Shown in pieces: positions 50,301 to 59,765 of a DNA stretch of 64,000 nucleotides. Below the pieces are notes generated by a model that worked only from the letters and a program-made list of their open reading frames with translations, did not search any database and had not been told where the DNA came from. This DNA is from Pseudomonadota bacterium (GTDB lineage Bacteria; Pseudomonadota; Gammaproteobacteria; Burkholderiales; Rhodocyclaceae). The stretch is from positions 24,922 to 88,921 of the forward strand of contig JAPLQT010000106.1 in the NCBI GenBank assembly GCA_026399515.1, given 5' to 3'. The translations under genes were made by a program, and so were the position numbers. How positions within the stretch are numbered: the first letter of the stretch is position 1; each line of letters starts with the position of its first letter.

Positions 50301-50630
50301 GATCGATTGACCAGATCAAGTAAAACCATGGATGGAATGAAACCGTGTTGGCTTTACGAGAGGGGCGAACTGAAGTCGCCGATATCGCATGCGGAATGGT
50401 TTCCGAATCAATTCGGCCGCGCCGCGACAATTGAGCGCCATATCCCAATGATCCCGCTGAGCCAAGACGAGGAGCGCTATGATCGATTGCAAAAATCGCT
50501 TGCCGCGTACCGTCTTGTGTTTGGTCAGCCGCGCCAGGAGGATATGTTGCGCTATCTCCAGCGTCATTTCACGTCCGAACAATTGGCCGTTTGGATCAGC
50601 GATCTTGCAATTGACTTAAGCCCTCCCTAG
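47319..50630 (+). CDS. SF2 helicase of the DUF6361-PLD system
   Basis: About 1103 aa, starting MMKPNWDSIEESVLDKLKPFQRRTAEWAF. The ATG at 47319 overlaps the PLD stop (ATGA); an in-frame ATG at 47277 lies inside the PLD gene and is less likely. Motif I is VADEVGLGKTLIAKG (about 46-60), motif II ILDEFQRF (about 272-279), motif III LSATPYQMF (about 312-320). The C-lobe carries STSIGQEGLDFHWYCHAIVHWNLPWNP and QRDGRIHRF (motif VI, about 949-957). Motifs are in SNF2/RapA style with a large unrecognised middle (400-850). It is probably the DNA-translocating engine of the trio. Confidence 0.8.
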   Translation: MMKPNWDSIEESVLDKLKPFQRRTAEWAFSRLYPDGGEPSSRRFLVADEVGLGKTLIAKGIIAKALRHLQAKVKRIDIVYICSNRDIARQNLSRLRIDGLDGVDFTPHDRLTLLPLVENWHNDNRTSAFRRTGVNMISLTPGTSLELSGGTGLARERALILLMLKPVCPDISETRLRNMLHYPSELPGFERELQKLKDFYRIDTTLQDGFSKAVRRSKRLYTDIHQLSESFSRQRLNIDGAAEPYVSARRLIGELRQTLATVCIDALEPDLVILDEFQRFAHLLTPSDEQAADAELAQRLFDYSDKNASVKVLLLSATPYQMFSVVGERASDQHYAEFVKTSGFLFGNDVEARKALEGELSSFNSSLFSLHDQTEEQLPKIIALRKSIENRLRNIMVRTDRVNATDQRDAMISTITDPHVIPNTSDIVAYASLQKIAYKLGQPDLLEYWRSAPYPLSFLSGYGLQALLERKLSKADPDFDRLLNVPGVFLSPQRAKLRTVSDLPNPRLRKLVGDLLDAGMAKMLWIPPSLPYYALGGAYSAMGDAARTKRLVFSSWRMVPRALSVVVSESFVNAVAEIYRERHGSRPKDVSGLLKFAETGGGAFALRYPCWSMATRIDPITVSKRITAASLVPSWTSVIEACTQELAAEIRKLERYQNPDNPRSDERWYWFAPLLLDRDHFGAEWEQWFGDSGKVPSWLEGADALAVLDRLKTELKAEQLSLGRMPDDLLSIIAALAIAGPGVCALRSLSGTFADAASLASISAAAAKIANSFQTNFNTHDSAVLIRAVAADKDADYWRQVLWYCGEGCLQAVIDEYVHVLVHDKPHKAPTDQNEPQEPWDTVAECVGIALGLKPATLVPDSLESKDGIYSLVSAPVRGGVRHARPLLEDKHETDREGPTTTGRLRDAFNSPFLPFVLSSTSIGQEGLDFHWYCHAIVHWNLPWNPVDFDQRDGRIHRFKNHAVRKNLAFDLGFEVLQADLHENLWKRVFLLADDRLTRSSKTMDGMKPCWLYERGELKSPISHAEWFPNQFGRAATIERHIPMIPLSQDEERYDRLQKSLAAYRLVFGQPRQEDMLRYLQRHFTSEQLAVWISDLAIDLSPP

Positions 50631-50937
50631 TCCGAAGGCTAACAATGTCGTCTCTGGAAGCAATGGATGAGGTCGATCGCCATTTCTTCAAGGGCGGTCA
50701 AAACAGAACGATTCTGCGCGGCGGCCAAGCTGCGTATGGCGCATGGAAACTGGTGGAGGGGATTCCGATTGCATGGAGGGATTCAACGAGGTGTGGGACC
50801 CAAGCGCGAGATAGAAAGGAGCATGGCTTAGGCCGTGCTTACCGATTTGACACTCCCAACGTGCATCAACAGCAAGATCTGACCTCCTCCCACTGCGCCG
50901 CACTACTTAGCTAACCCGCCCTCCGCGGGAACCAGCG
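50631..50937. other. 307-bp gap between convergent defence array and recD
   Basis: Genes converge here, the helicase on plus and recD on minus. An 89-aa plus-strand frame (50645-50914) has no recognisable domain and looks random. The gap contains the hairpin listed separately. I see no promoter or mobile-element end. Confidence 0.4.
50915..50929. terminator. GC hairpin between convergent genes
   Basis: CCCGC (50915-50919), a 5-base loop and GCGGG (50925-50929) form a short perfect stem just past the recD stop. Read on the minus strand it is followed only by TTAG, so it is a weak terminator or an RNA stability hairpin. Confidence 0.35.
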
Positions 50938-52797
50938 TCATCCGGTTTCGTTATCGATCTGTAGTTCTTCGAACCGCGCGGGTAGCCCGGAAAGGCGCCG
51001 TGTCGGTGTCTGAATCGCTTTTTCCAGCACGGCGGCACCGCTGACCAGCGTCACACGCATACGTGCGCGGGTCACGGCGGTATAGACCAGTTCGCGAGTC
51101 AGCACCGGATTGTGGTCCTCGGGAAGGAGGACAAGTACCTGGTCGAACTCGGATCCCTGCGACTTGTGCACCGTCATGGCAAAAGCGGTTTCGTGGGCGG
51201 GCAGGCGAACCGGAGCCACGGCGCGGAATCCTGCATCGCCCTCCGGGAATAACACCATCAGCGCGCCCGAGGCATCCGGCATGACGATGCCGATGTCGCC
51301 GTTGAACAGCTTCAGCACGTAGTCGTTGCGCAGGACCATCACGGGCCGGCCGGGGTACCACTCCGACTGCTCGCCGGGATCAAGGGGGTGCTTGAGGGCG
51401 GAGCGGAAATGCTTGCTGACCAGGCGATTGATTGCATCGACGCCGCGCGCACCGTCGCGGACGGCGCACAGTGTGCGGAAGCGTGCGAAGGCGGCCGTCG
51501 CCGAATCCGGGTTTCTACCATCGGCACGCAGCGCATCGAGATAGCCCGCGTAGCCAGCGAGTATCGCCTGCACCGATTCGTCGCGCGGTACGGACCCACC
51601 ATCGTCAAGCCACTGCAGGGTGCCGCTCGTATCTGACCTCAGCCGGGCGATGGCACCGGCGCTGTCGCCGGAATTGATGTCCGCAGCCAGTTGCCCGATG
51701 CCCGAGTCGCTGGCAAACCGGAAGTTGCGCGTGAGCCAGACGACCTGGTCTTGCAGCCCGCTCTGTGCCACTGGCTTGGGTGTCTGAATGGCCGCACCGG
51801 GCATGGCGCACAGGGATGCAATCTGATCGATCCGTGCCTTGGAGAGCGAGGGGTCGGCGCTGAGTTCGGCGAACACTGCGCCGGATTCGACGGCGGCGAG
51901 CTGATCCTTGTCTCCCAGTAGGATGATGCGGGCGTCGTCGGGTACGGCTTCGATCAAGCGGGTTGCCAGCGCCAGGTCGAGCATCGAAGCCTCATCGACC
52001 ACCAGGGCATCGATCGCCAGCCGGTTTCCGGCGTGGTGACGGAAGCGGCCGCCGGTAGGCATCACACCGAGAAGCCGGTGGATCGTGTAGGACTCGGTGG
52101 GCAGCCGTGCCTGAATTTCCGTCGGCAGGTGGCTGGCTCGCAGTCGCACGGCTTCGGTCATGCGGGCGGCGGCCTTGCCGGTGGGTGCAGCCATGGCGAT
52201 ACGACAATCCGGATCTTGTTCGAGCAGGCAGGCCAGCAGGCTGACCACCGTGGTGGTCTTGCCGGTTCCCGGACCGCCGCTGATGATGGTGACTTTGCCC
52301 AGAAGGGCCATGGCGACGGCGATCTGCTGCCAGTCGGCGGCATCGCCGAGGGCTGCTTGGTTGTCAGCAAACAGTGACGTCAGCCGTGCGCCGAGTGATG
52401 CAGGAATCTCGGGGGCGGTCTGCGTGGCATGTCGCCCCGCGAGGCCGCGGGCGAGCCGGCACTCGTAGTCGAAATACCGGTGAAGGTAGAGCCGGCCATC
52501 CTGGTCGAGGATCAAGGGCATGGCACCGCGCGATTCGGGTTGGCCCGTGACGCCGGACTCCAGCAGCCGCTGCCGCACCGTCTCCGCGTCCGACCCGTCG
52601 TTCAGGGCTGCGGCGATATCGGACAGATCGGTACAGACATTGCCGTCGAGGGTTGCCATGCTGACCACGAAGGCAGCGCGCTGTGCAACCCGTGCGGCGC
52701 TTTCCGGTGCGCCGGTATCGCGCGACCAGCGCCGAATCCGGTCGGCGAACCCATCCGCCAGAACGCGACTCGAGAACACCGTGGTATCAGTGCTCAT
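50938..52797 (-). CDS. recD: RecD, alpha chain of RecBCD exonuclease
   Basis: A 619-aa SF1B helicase (E. coli RecD is 608 aa), the 5'-3' motor of RecBCD. Walker A is GGPGTGKTTTVVSLLA (about 172-187), motif II VVDEASMLDLAL, motif III LLGDKDQLAAVESG, and the C-terminal motifs are FAMTVHKSQGSEFDQVLVLLP and LVYTAVTRARMRVTLV. The N-terminal RecB-binding part looks complete (FADRIRRWSRDTGAPESAARVAQRAA). It overlaps recB by ATGA and is last in the recCBD operon. Confidence 0.95.
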   Translation of the reverse strand: MSTDTTVFSSRVLADGFADRIRRWSRDTGAPESAARVAQRAAFVVSMATLDGNVCTDLSDIAAALNDGSDAETVRQRLLESGVTGQPESRGAMPLILDQDGRLYLHRYFDYECRLARGLAGRHATQTAPEIPASLGARLTSLFADNQAALGDAADWQQIAVAMALLGKVTIISGGPGTGKTTTVVSLLACLLEQDPDCRIAMAAPTGKAAARMTEAVRLRASHLPTEIQARLPTESYTIHRLLGVMPTGGRFRHHAGNRLAIDALVVDEASMLDLALATRLIEAVPDDARIILLGDKDQLAAVESGAVFAELSADPSLSKARIDQIASLCAMPGAAIQTPKPVAQSGLQDQVVWLTRNFRFASDSGIGQLAADINSGDSAGAIARLRSDTSGTLQWLDDGGSVPRDESVQAILAGYAGYLDALRADGRNPDSATAAFARFRTLCAVRDGARGVDAINRLVSKHFRSALKHPLDPGEQSEWYPGRPVMVLRNDYVLKLFNGDIGIVMPDASGALMVLFPEGDAGFRAVAPVRLPAHETAFAMTVHKSQGSEFDQVLVLLPEDHNPVLTRELVYTAVTRARMRVTLVSGAAVLEKAIQTPTRRLSGLPARFEELQIDNETG

Positions 52798-55700
52798 GGT
52801 TTGACCTTCGCCGGCGATTTACTCAACTGCTGGCCAAACAGCGCGTTCAGTTGCAGGATCGTCTCATGCGGCGGGACATGGGCATAGACACCGGTGGCGG
52901 TGCCGTCGCCGTTGCGCCATGCAGGACGAACGCCACGAACGAAGAGATAGAGCACGCCACCGAAGTGTGTTTCGTAGCGGTAGCCGGGGATTCGCCGTTG
53001 CAGATAGCGGTCGAGCGCGACTGCATACAGAAGGTATTGCAGGTGATAGCCGTGTTCGGCCATCGCGTTCGCAACCGGGCCGGCGTCGTAGTCCGCTGTC
53101 GCGAAGCCAAGGTGATTCGACTTCCAGTCTAGGATGTAGAAGCGGCCCTGGTGTTCGAAGATCAGATCGATGAAGCCCTTCAGATAACCTTCGAGGCGGC
53201 TGAAGGTGAGGCGCGGCCCGCCGTAGCCGAGTTGCGACATCAGCTCGTTCAAACCCGTGGCGGAAAGATGTGGGATCGGAAAGTTGAACTCGAGTTCGTT
53301 CAGCCGGCGCTGGCGGGTCACGCTGTCGAGGCGCAAGCCTTCACTGATTTCGGCCCCCGTTACGTCGACCAGCATCTGCCACAGCATTGCACGCAGACGC
53401 AAGCGGCCCTCAGCCTGGGGAACTCCAGGCAGCGATTGCGGATGGTTTTCCAGTGCCAGCGCGATGGCCCGGTCCCAGGTGCTGCTGTCGGTGAAGTCGG
53501 CTTCCTCGAACACAACGTGCACACACTCGCCGGCGGGGCCGCCGCGCGGGAAGCGCAGGATATCCTCCGGGGCGATGTCGGGGGGTGCGGCGCCCAGAGT
53601 CGTAGCGGTGCCAATACGCGCATCGTGGTCGCTGGCGGCGTGTTCGCTGATTGCGCCATAGCTCAGCCCGCTGTAACTGCTCAGGCGCCAGCCGCCTGGA
53701 ATGACGGCGGGGGCAGCTTGGGCGGAGAGCGAGGCGGGGTCGGGCCTGGTCGGGCTCAGCGGGAGGCCGGCATCTGGCGGCAGAGCCGACACATTGATCG
53801 CGGCAGGTTCGGTGGCAGCGAGCGCCACACACGCGGCAGCTATTTCGGCTGGCGTGGTTTTGGCCGCAAACCATGCCTCGGGCGTGTGTCCATTGCCAGC
53901 AACCAGCCAGTTCAGCACGCTGCGCGTGCTCTCGGTGACGGAGGGTTTGCCAAATGACAGGTTCGTATAGCAACCCACCACCAGATAGCAGCGATGCACG
54001 GCACGGGTCAGGGCGACGTAGATGAGGCGCAGAAACTCGGCGGTGTTTTCGAGCTTGATTTTTGCCTTGATCTCTTTCGCAGCCTCGTCGTCAATTGCAT
54101 CGCCGCGATAGTCGATGACTGGAATCCCCTCATCGTCGTGATATTCCGATCCTTCGATACCTGCTCCACCAAAGCTCGTCCGGCCATCCCACAGATAGGG
54201 ACAGAACACGATCGGGTATTCGAGTCCTTTCGCCTTGTGGATGGTGATGATCTTGACCAGGTTCTGGTCGGATTCCAGGCGCAGCTGCGCCGCTTCATCC
54301 GCGCCGCCCTCGCTGCGCTGCGTGCGAAGGAAGCGCAGCAACCCTTCCGGCGAGGGGTGCGACTCGGACGCTTGATGCAGGCACTCGCCCAGATGCAGGA
54401 GATTGGTCAGGCGACGCTCGCCGTCGGGGCGAACCAGCATGCGTCCAGCGACCTTTTCGGTGGCAAGGAGCTTGCGGTACATGGGTCCGAAGCCGCGGCG
54501 CAGCCATTGTTCGCGATAGTCGCTGAACTGGAGCATGCGTTCCATGAGGGCGGCTTCATCGCCGGCGATGGCTTCGACTGCTGCGGCGTCGCAACCCATC
54601 AGTTCGGTCGCCAGCGCGGCGCGCAGCAGGCGATCGCGAGTGGGTTCGAGGACGCTGGTCAGCACCCGCTCGACCTCCTCGGCATCGCTGCTCTGGAACA
54701 CGCTGGACTGCGAAATCTCGACGCTGCCGACGCCCAGTGCTTCGAGAGCGCGCTTTGTCTCGCCGCCTTGGGCGTGGCTGCGCACCAGCACGGCGATGTC
54801 GCCTGCGCGCAAGGGACTGCCGGCCACCTTGATCCGATCGTCCCCCGCCTCACGCAGGAGTCGGGCGATCTCGGCGGCGACAGCTTGTGCGACCGCCAGA
54901 CGGGCGCTCTTTTTCGGCAGCGGGTTGGTCGCAAACAGCCGGTTCAAGGCGGCGAGCAGTTCGCGGCTTGAGCGCTGGTTGGCGACCAGAGAGGACTCCT
55001 GCGTTGCGTGCTGCCGGGCGCGCAGATAGGTGTGCAGATCAGCGTGGCGGAAACTGTAGATCGCTTGTTTCGGATCGCCGACGAGAAACAGGGGCGTGTC
55101 TTTGGCGCCGTAGATCGAGTGGAAGATCTCGAACTGCAGCGGGTCGGTGTCCTGGAACTCGTCGATCAGCGCGGCGGGAAAGCGAGCCTTCAGCGAAGCG
55201 GCGAGCCAGGGGTAGCTGCCGTTGGTGAGGCGTTCGTAGACATTGAACAGCATGTCGTCGAAGGACACGACGCGACGGGCATGCTTGGATTCGCGCAGCC
55301 GAACGCCGGCCTCGTCGAGCAGCCCCCGGATCAAGCGCAGACGGCGCAAGGCGAGTGCGCCATCGATGGTCTCGCGCTGAGCGAGGAAGGACTCTGCTGC
55401 CGTGAAGAAAGGGTGACTCGGCGGCGTTGCCGCCTTCTTCTTGCGGTCGTTGAGGGTGAAGTCGCGATAGAGGCGAAGGTGCTTGCCGAGCGGGGCGAGC
55501 GGATCGGCGGTACGGAACAGTTCGTCCCACTGCGCTGCGCCCTCGCGTATCGATGTCTCCTTGTAGGTCTGGCCGTTGAGCGAACCCAGCGAACTGATCA
55601 GAAAGTCGGCGATCGCGACACGGTGATCGGTCCAGATGCCGCGGACGTCGGCGTAGGCGGTGTGCAGCGCGGCGGAGTCAATGGCGGGCTCCGCGTCCAG

Positions 55701-56308
55701 ATTGTCCGGCCACAGGGAAATAGCCAAGGGTTTGGCGAGGTGCCGCTTGAGCAGGCGCGCGTAGGTCTCGGGCTTGTCATTCTTGCCGACAAGGAAGGAG
55801 ATCAGTTCCGCCGGCAGGGCGGAACGGACTCCATCAGCAGATCGCTGTCGTCCTGAATGAGCTCCATCGCCATCGGCAGACCGGCGGCGAAGGGATTGTC
55901 ACCCAGCGCACGTTGGCAGAAGCCGTGAATGGTGAAGATGGACGCTTCATCGAAGGTTCGCAGCGCAAGATCCAGACGCCGGACCATGTCGTCTTCGGCG
56001 ATGTTCAGGCGCGCCACAAGCCCGGTCACCAGTGTCGGCACGAACGGGTCGCCGTCGGGAGCAATTCCGCTCGCCAGGTAATCTCGGGTCTCGACGATCC
56101 GGGTGCGAATCCGCTCGCGCAGTTCGGCGGTCGCCGCGTTGGTGAAGGTCACCACCAGTATCTGCTGCACGTCAAGGCCGCGTTCGAGCAGCAGGCGCAG
56201 GTACAGGCCGCAGATGTTCCAAGTCTTGCCGGTACCGGCCGACGCCTCGATCAGGTTGATGCCATCGAGGTTGCACTGGAATACGTCGAGGTCAGGGATG
56301 TCGCTCAT
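52794..56308 (-). CDS. recB: RecB, beta chain of RecBCD exonuclease, small deletion and frameshift
   Basis: About 1170 codons (E. coli RecB is 1180 aa): SF1A 3'-5' helicase plus nuclease. The N-terminal part has the Q-motif-like NLIEASAGTGKTW (Walker A, about 18-30), VVTFTNAATAELRERI and SIFTIHGFCQRAL. Later come ALIDEFQDTDPLQF, IITIHKAKGLEYPIVFCP and LIYVALTRAVHRC. The C-terminal nuclease has GFIDLIFEHQGRFYILDWKSNHLG. The frame fails near 55815-55835: DDSDLLMESV runs to PPCRRN and stops, while the next frame resumes as LPAELISFLVGKNDKPETY. About ten codons usual at this point (D-F-W-R-x) are missing, so I infer a small deletion. Start ATG 56308 overlaps the recC stop (ATGA). Confidence 0.92.
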
Positions 56309-59300
56309 AGCCTGTCGTCCTCGATGCAGGTCATCATCGGTGTGAATACCGTCGCGGTGCACAGCTCGAAATCCTCGTCGAGCGGATCGTCGATGCCGCG
56401 CAGGGCAAGCCGGTAGGCGGGGTCTTCCTCCTCTCCCCAGGGGCGATCGCGCGTGGATTTCCAGGTGGCGATCGCCTTGGCGAGACTCTCTCCCCCGTCG
56501 ATGTACTTCCAGGCCGATTTCGGGAAAAAATGGATCGGCTCGCGCAGGCCGCGTCGATACAGCGCCAGCAATTCTTGCAGAACTTTTTCGGGTTCCTCGC
56601 AGGAACGCAACCGATATTCACCATTACGGGAAATCCAGCGCGATTCGAGCGCGACTTCATCGGGCTGGAGCGCACAGAGGAACAGATGCGTGAGCCAGCC
56701 CGTCAGGTAGTCGGTGGCGCGCGTGTCATCGTAGCGGTGACGGACCAGGCCACCGGGACGCAGGTCGGCAAACGCTGCGGTGAGGCGCCATGATTCGCCG
56801 TCGAGGTCGAAGCTCACGGTGCTGTGGCACGGCGGCAGGCAGGGCGACGCTTCGGCGGTAGTGACCTCCATCGCGAAGCGCTTGAGCGTCGCCAGTTCGA
56901 GATCGATGAGCGAAGCGCCCAGGGTACCGGGCGGGTATTCGATGCCGGCCAGCGCTAGAACGCGCAGGTCGTCGTCGCCCATGCCGCTTCGATAGTGCGG
57001 CAGGAGCCGCTCGGCAAGCGCCGTGCGCGCGGAGAAATCCGCCAGGAAGGGCTCGTCATCGGCGAGCTCGTCATCGTCACGGGACAGGACGATCCCGAGG
57101 CGTTCACGCAGCAGATAGCGACACGGGTTCCTGAAAAAACGCAGCAACTGATCAAGCGATACGTCGCGCCATTCGTCGCCCGGTGCTACAAGAAGGGTGC
57201 TGAAGAACCGGGTTGTCGGCTCGCTCGATGCTTCCTCATCCCCATCGTCATCGCTATCGCTGATGTTTTCGCCGGTATCGACGGGCAACGCCACTACCGC
57301 CGCACGCGCCGAACTTAGTCCTTGCCGCTGGGCTTCGCATAGTTCGGCATTGAAGCTGCGCACGCGCGGATCGGTATCGGCAGCGAAATAGCGCGCTGAA
57401 AAAGGCTGCAGCGGGTGTTCGAGCACGAGGCGGCGCCGGGCTGCGTCGCGCTGCTCTGGCGAGGCCGGGTCGGTGCAGGTGGCGGGCACCAGAAGCTCGA
57501 TCAGCTCGGCGACCAGGATGGAAGGCGGCAGGGGCGCATTGTCACGGATGCTGCGGCCGGTGTAGCTCAGGTAGAACTTCTCGCGGGCCGCCAGCAACAG
57601 ATCGAGAAACAGGTTGCGCTCGTCGGTCCGGCGCTGGCGGTCGCCGGGACGGGGGCTCAGCGCCATCAGATCGAACTCGGCCGGGCGCATCGCCGAAGGG
57701 AAGGCGCCATCGTTCAGTCCGACGACGCAGATGATGCGGAAGGGCAGGCTGCGCAGACTGCTGATCGAAGAGAAGCTCAGCTTTCCGGTGGGCACACCGC
57801 CGCGCGCGGGATCGTCGAGCAGTAACTCAAGAGCGGTGCGAACCACATCGAGTGTCAGGTTCTCGGTGATGCCGCCACGTGCCATATTGCCGTAGAGCTC
57901 TCGAATGGCATCCCGTACTTCGGCGAGATCGTCGATGTCGTTCTTGTCGGCGGCCAGGAAGTCGTTGAGCGTGTCGAACAGCAATGTTCTCCACGCCTCT
58001 GCGGCCTTTGGCTGCCGCGTGTCGCGTCGCAGGCGTGCCAGTTCGTCGACGAAATGCGCAAAGCGGCCAAGGAGCATGGCCTCCGCGCCTTCCACTCCGC
58101 CGGCGGGGACGCGATCCTGCCAGGCGGCCGAGGCTTCTTTGGGCAAGGCGTAACCGAGAAAGAGCCGCTGCAGGCCGTCGTCGAAACTGTAGCGATCGAC
58201 GCCGGGTAAGTCGTACTGTTCGCGATGACTGCCATCGAGGGCCCAACGGATGCCGGAACTCGTGATCCAGTCGCGGACAAGGTCGAGGTCATCTGCCTCG
58301 ATGCCGAAGCGGCGAGCCAGGATGGGTTGCTGCAGCAGATCGAACACGTCGCTCGCGGTGAAGCGGGATGTCGCGACCGTCAGCAACTGGAGGAAGGCCC
58401 GGGCAGGTTCGTTGATGGTGCTGCGCGCCCGTCCGGTCAGCGTGAAGGGGATGTAGCGTCCGGGTGGGGCATTGCCGAACACCGCCTCGATCAGGGGGCC
58501 GGCGGCTTCGAGATCGGGGGTTACGACCAGGATGTCCGCCGGACTTGGTGGGTTGCTTCCGGCCAGGAGGGCGAGAAGCTGGTCCTGCAGCACTTCGAGT
58601 TCGCGGGTGAGGGAGTGGCAGACATGGATCTCGATGCTGCGGTCTCCGGGTTCCGTGACCCGGCTGCCCGGGGCGATGTCGACGAGGTTCAGGATCGTGT
58701 TTTGCAGTCGGGCGAGCAGGGTATCTGACGTCTGCTCCTCGAATCCGCCGTCATCGACCGGCGCATCGCCTGATCGCTCGAGTACCAGCTCGATGTGCGC
58801 CTTGGTTTGCTGGCCCCAGTCCGCCAGCAGCGGGTTGCCGGTTTCGTGGTAGTCCTTCTCGCCGCGCACATCCATGTAGCTCAGCCGCCGCCGGTCGACG
58901 ATATCGAACCAGAATTCGCGACACGGGTTGAGTACATACACGCGCAGATCGATCCAGCGGCCCAGCTGCTGAAGAATGTCGATGTAGAGCGGCGGCATGG
59001 CCGGCAGACAGAAAACGTGGGCGGCTTCGGGCAAGCCGAAGCGGTCCGTGGCGCCCGCCGTCTTTTCCACTGTTTTGAGGAAACGCGAGGCGGGATGCTC
59101 CCGTTCGGTGCCCAGTTGCGACGTGATCGTTCGCCACAGCGCGGCCTGCCACGCCTGGTCTTCGGCAACGTTGGCCGTTTCACCCTTGATCGAAACCGAC
59201 TTTCCTGCAGACCAGTCGGCAAGCCATTCGGGCCGGTAGGTCATGTATTGCTCGAACAACGAGGCGACTCGGGTAGCGAAATCGAGCCGTGCTACCGCAT

Positions 59301-59652
59301 CAACGGCCTTCAGGTAATTGGTCAATCGGGGGAATCCGCTGGCGAATCGTGGGTCCGACAGAATCTGGAAGATCCGCCAAGTCAATACCGGTGCCGCAAA
59401 GGGTGATTCGGAGTCGATGCCGGGCACCACCTTGCCGATCTGGCGCCAGAGCCATTGCGCGAGGTAGGCGAACTCGACATTGGCACAGACTCCATGACGA
59501 GTCGCCATGGACAGGGTCAGGTCGCGACGCAGGGCGACGCTGGGGATGATGATCTGCTCGGCAGCAAAGGGCGACGCCGAGCCACTCGCGATCGCCGAGA
59601 GCAGTTCGTCACGCAGGGTTTCGTAGTGGTTGGCGAAGGTGAGTTTGAGCAT
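56305..59652 (-). CDS. recC: RecC, gamma chain of RecBCD exonuclease
   Basis: A 1115-aa uninterrupted protein (E. coli RecC is 1122 aa). The inactive helicase-like fold that holds Chi recognition is seen from MLKLTFANHYETLRDELLSAI onward: EFAYLAQWLWRQIGKVVPG, VFCLPAMPPLYIDILQQLGRWIDLRVYVLNPCREFWFDIV, and GKLSFSSISSLRSLPFRIICVVGLNDGAFPS. The C-terminal nuclease-like domain is QLLRFFRNPCRYLLRERLGI. It is first in recCBD, 60 bp after promoter element E. That the island carries its own RecBCD, which normally destroys phage and linear plasmid DNA, is notable. Confidence 0.95.
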   Translation of the reverse strand: MLKLTFANHYETLRDELLSAIASGSASPFAAEQIIIPSVALRRDLTLSMATRHGVCANVEFAYLAQWLWRQIGKVVPGIDSESPFAAPVLTWRIFQILSDPRFASGFPRLTNYLKAVDAVARLDFATRVASLFEQYMTYRPEWLADWSAGKSVSIKGETANVAEDQAWQAALWRTITSQLGTEREHPASRFLKTVEKTAGATDRFGLPEAAHVFCLPAMPPLYIDILQQLGRWIDLRVYVLNPCREFWFDIVDRRRLSYMDVRGEKDYHETGNPLLADWGQQTKAHIELVLERSGDAPVDDGGFEEQTSDTLLARLQNTILNLVDIAPGSRVTEPGDRSIEIHVCHSLTRELEVLQDQLLALLAGSNPPSPADILVVTPDLEAAGPLIEAVFGNAPPGRYIPFTLTGRARSTINEPARAFLQLLTVATSRFTASDVFDLLQQPILARRFGIEADDLDLVRDWITSSGIRWALDGSHREQYDLPGVDRYSFDDGLQRLFLGYALPKEASAAWQDRVPAGGVEGAEAMLLGRFAHFVDELARLRRDTRQPKAAEAWRTLLFDTLNDFLAADKNDIDDLAEVRDAIRELYGNMARGGITENLTLDVVRTALELLLDDPARGGVPTGKLSFSSISSLRSLPFRIICVVGLNDGAFPSAMRPAEFDLMALSPRPGDRQRRTDERNLFLDLLLAAREKFYLSYTGRSIRDNAPLPPSILVAELIELLVPATCTDPASPEQRDAARRRLVLEHPLQPFSARYFAADTDPRVRSFNAELCEAQRQGLSSARAAVVALPVDTGENISDSDDDGDEEASSEPTTRFFSTLLVAPGDEWRDVSLDQLLRFFRNPCRYLLRERLGIVLSRDDDELADDEPFLADFSARTALAERLLPHYRSGMGDDDLRVLALAGIEYPPGTLGASLIDLELATLKRFAMEVTTAEASPCLPPCHSTVSFDLDGESWRLTAAFADLRPGGLVRHRYDDTRATDYLTGWLTHLFLCALQPDEVALESRWISRNGEYRLRSCEEPEKVLQELLALYRRGLREPIHFFPKSAWKYIDGGESLAKAIATWKSTRDRPWGEEEDPAYRLALRGIDDPLDEDFELCTATVFTPMMTCIEDDRL

Positions 59653-59695
59653 GGGCAGGCGGGCTTATGGGGAGACCTCAAGGAGCTGTGAAGGG

Positions 59696-59728
59696 ATGAT
59701 AAGACCCAAGAGGCTCACCAGATGCGCC
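59696..59728 (-). promoter_or_regulatory. Composite palindrome/-10 promoter element, site E (toward recCBD)
   Basis: On the minus strand GGCGCATCTGGTGAGCC (59728 to 59712), 10 bp, then TATCAT (59701 to 59696), giving a leader of about 37 nt to recC. The 20-base stretch AGGCTCACCAGATGCGCCTG (59711-59730 on plus) is identical at 63128-63147, before the YbjN gene. Confidence 0.75.
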
Positions 59729-59765
59729 TGTCGCGCCATTCCGACAACCTGCGATGTTCAGCGGC

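Noticed and set aside
14777..50630. BREX or Zorya system
   Set aside because: No PglZ-type phosphatase or BrxC/BrxL, and no ZorA/ZorB motor proteins are present.
50645..50914. 89-aa plus-strand frame after the last helicase
   Set aside because: Irregular composition and no domain; stays within an intergenic gap.
53994..54971. 325-aa plus-strand frame
   Set aside because: Antisense to recB helicase motifs.
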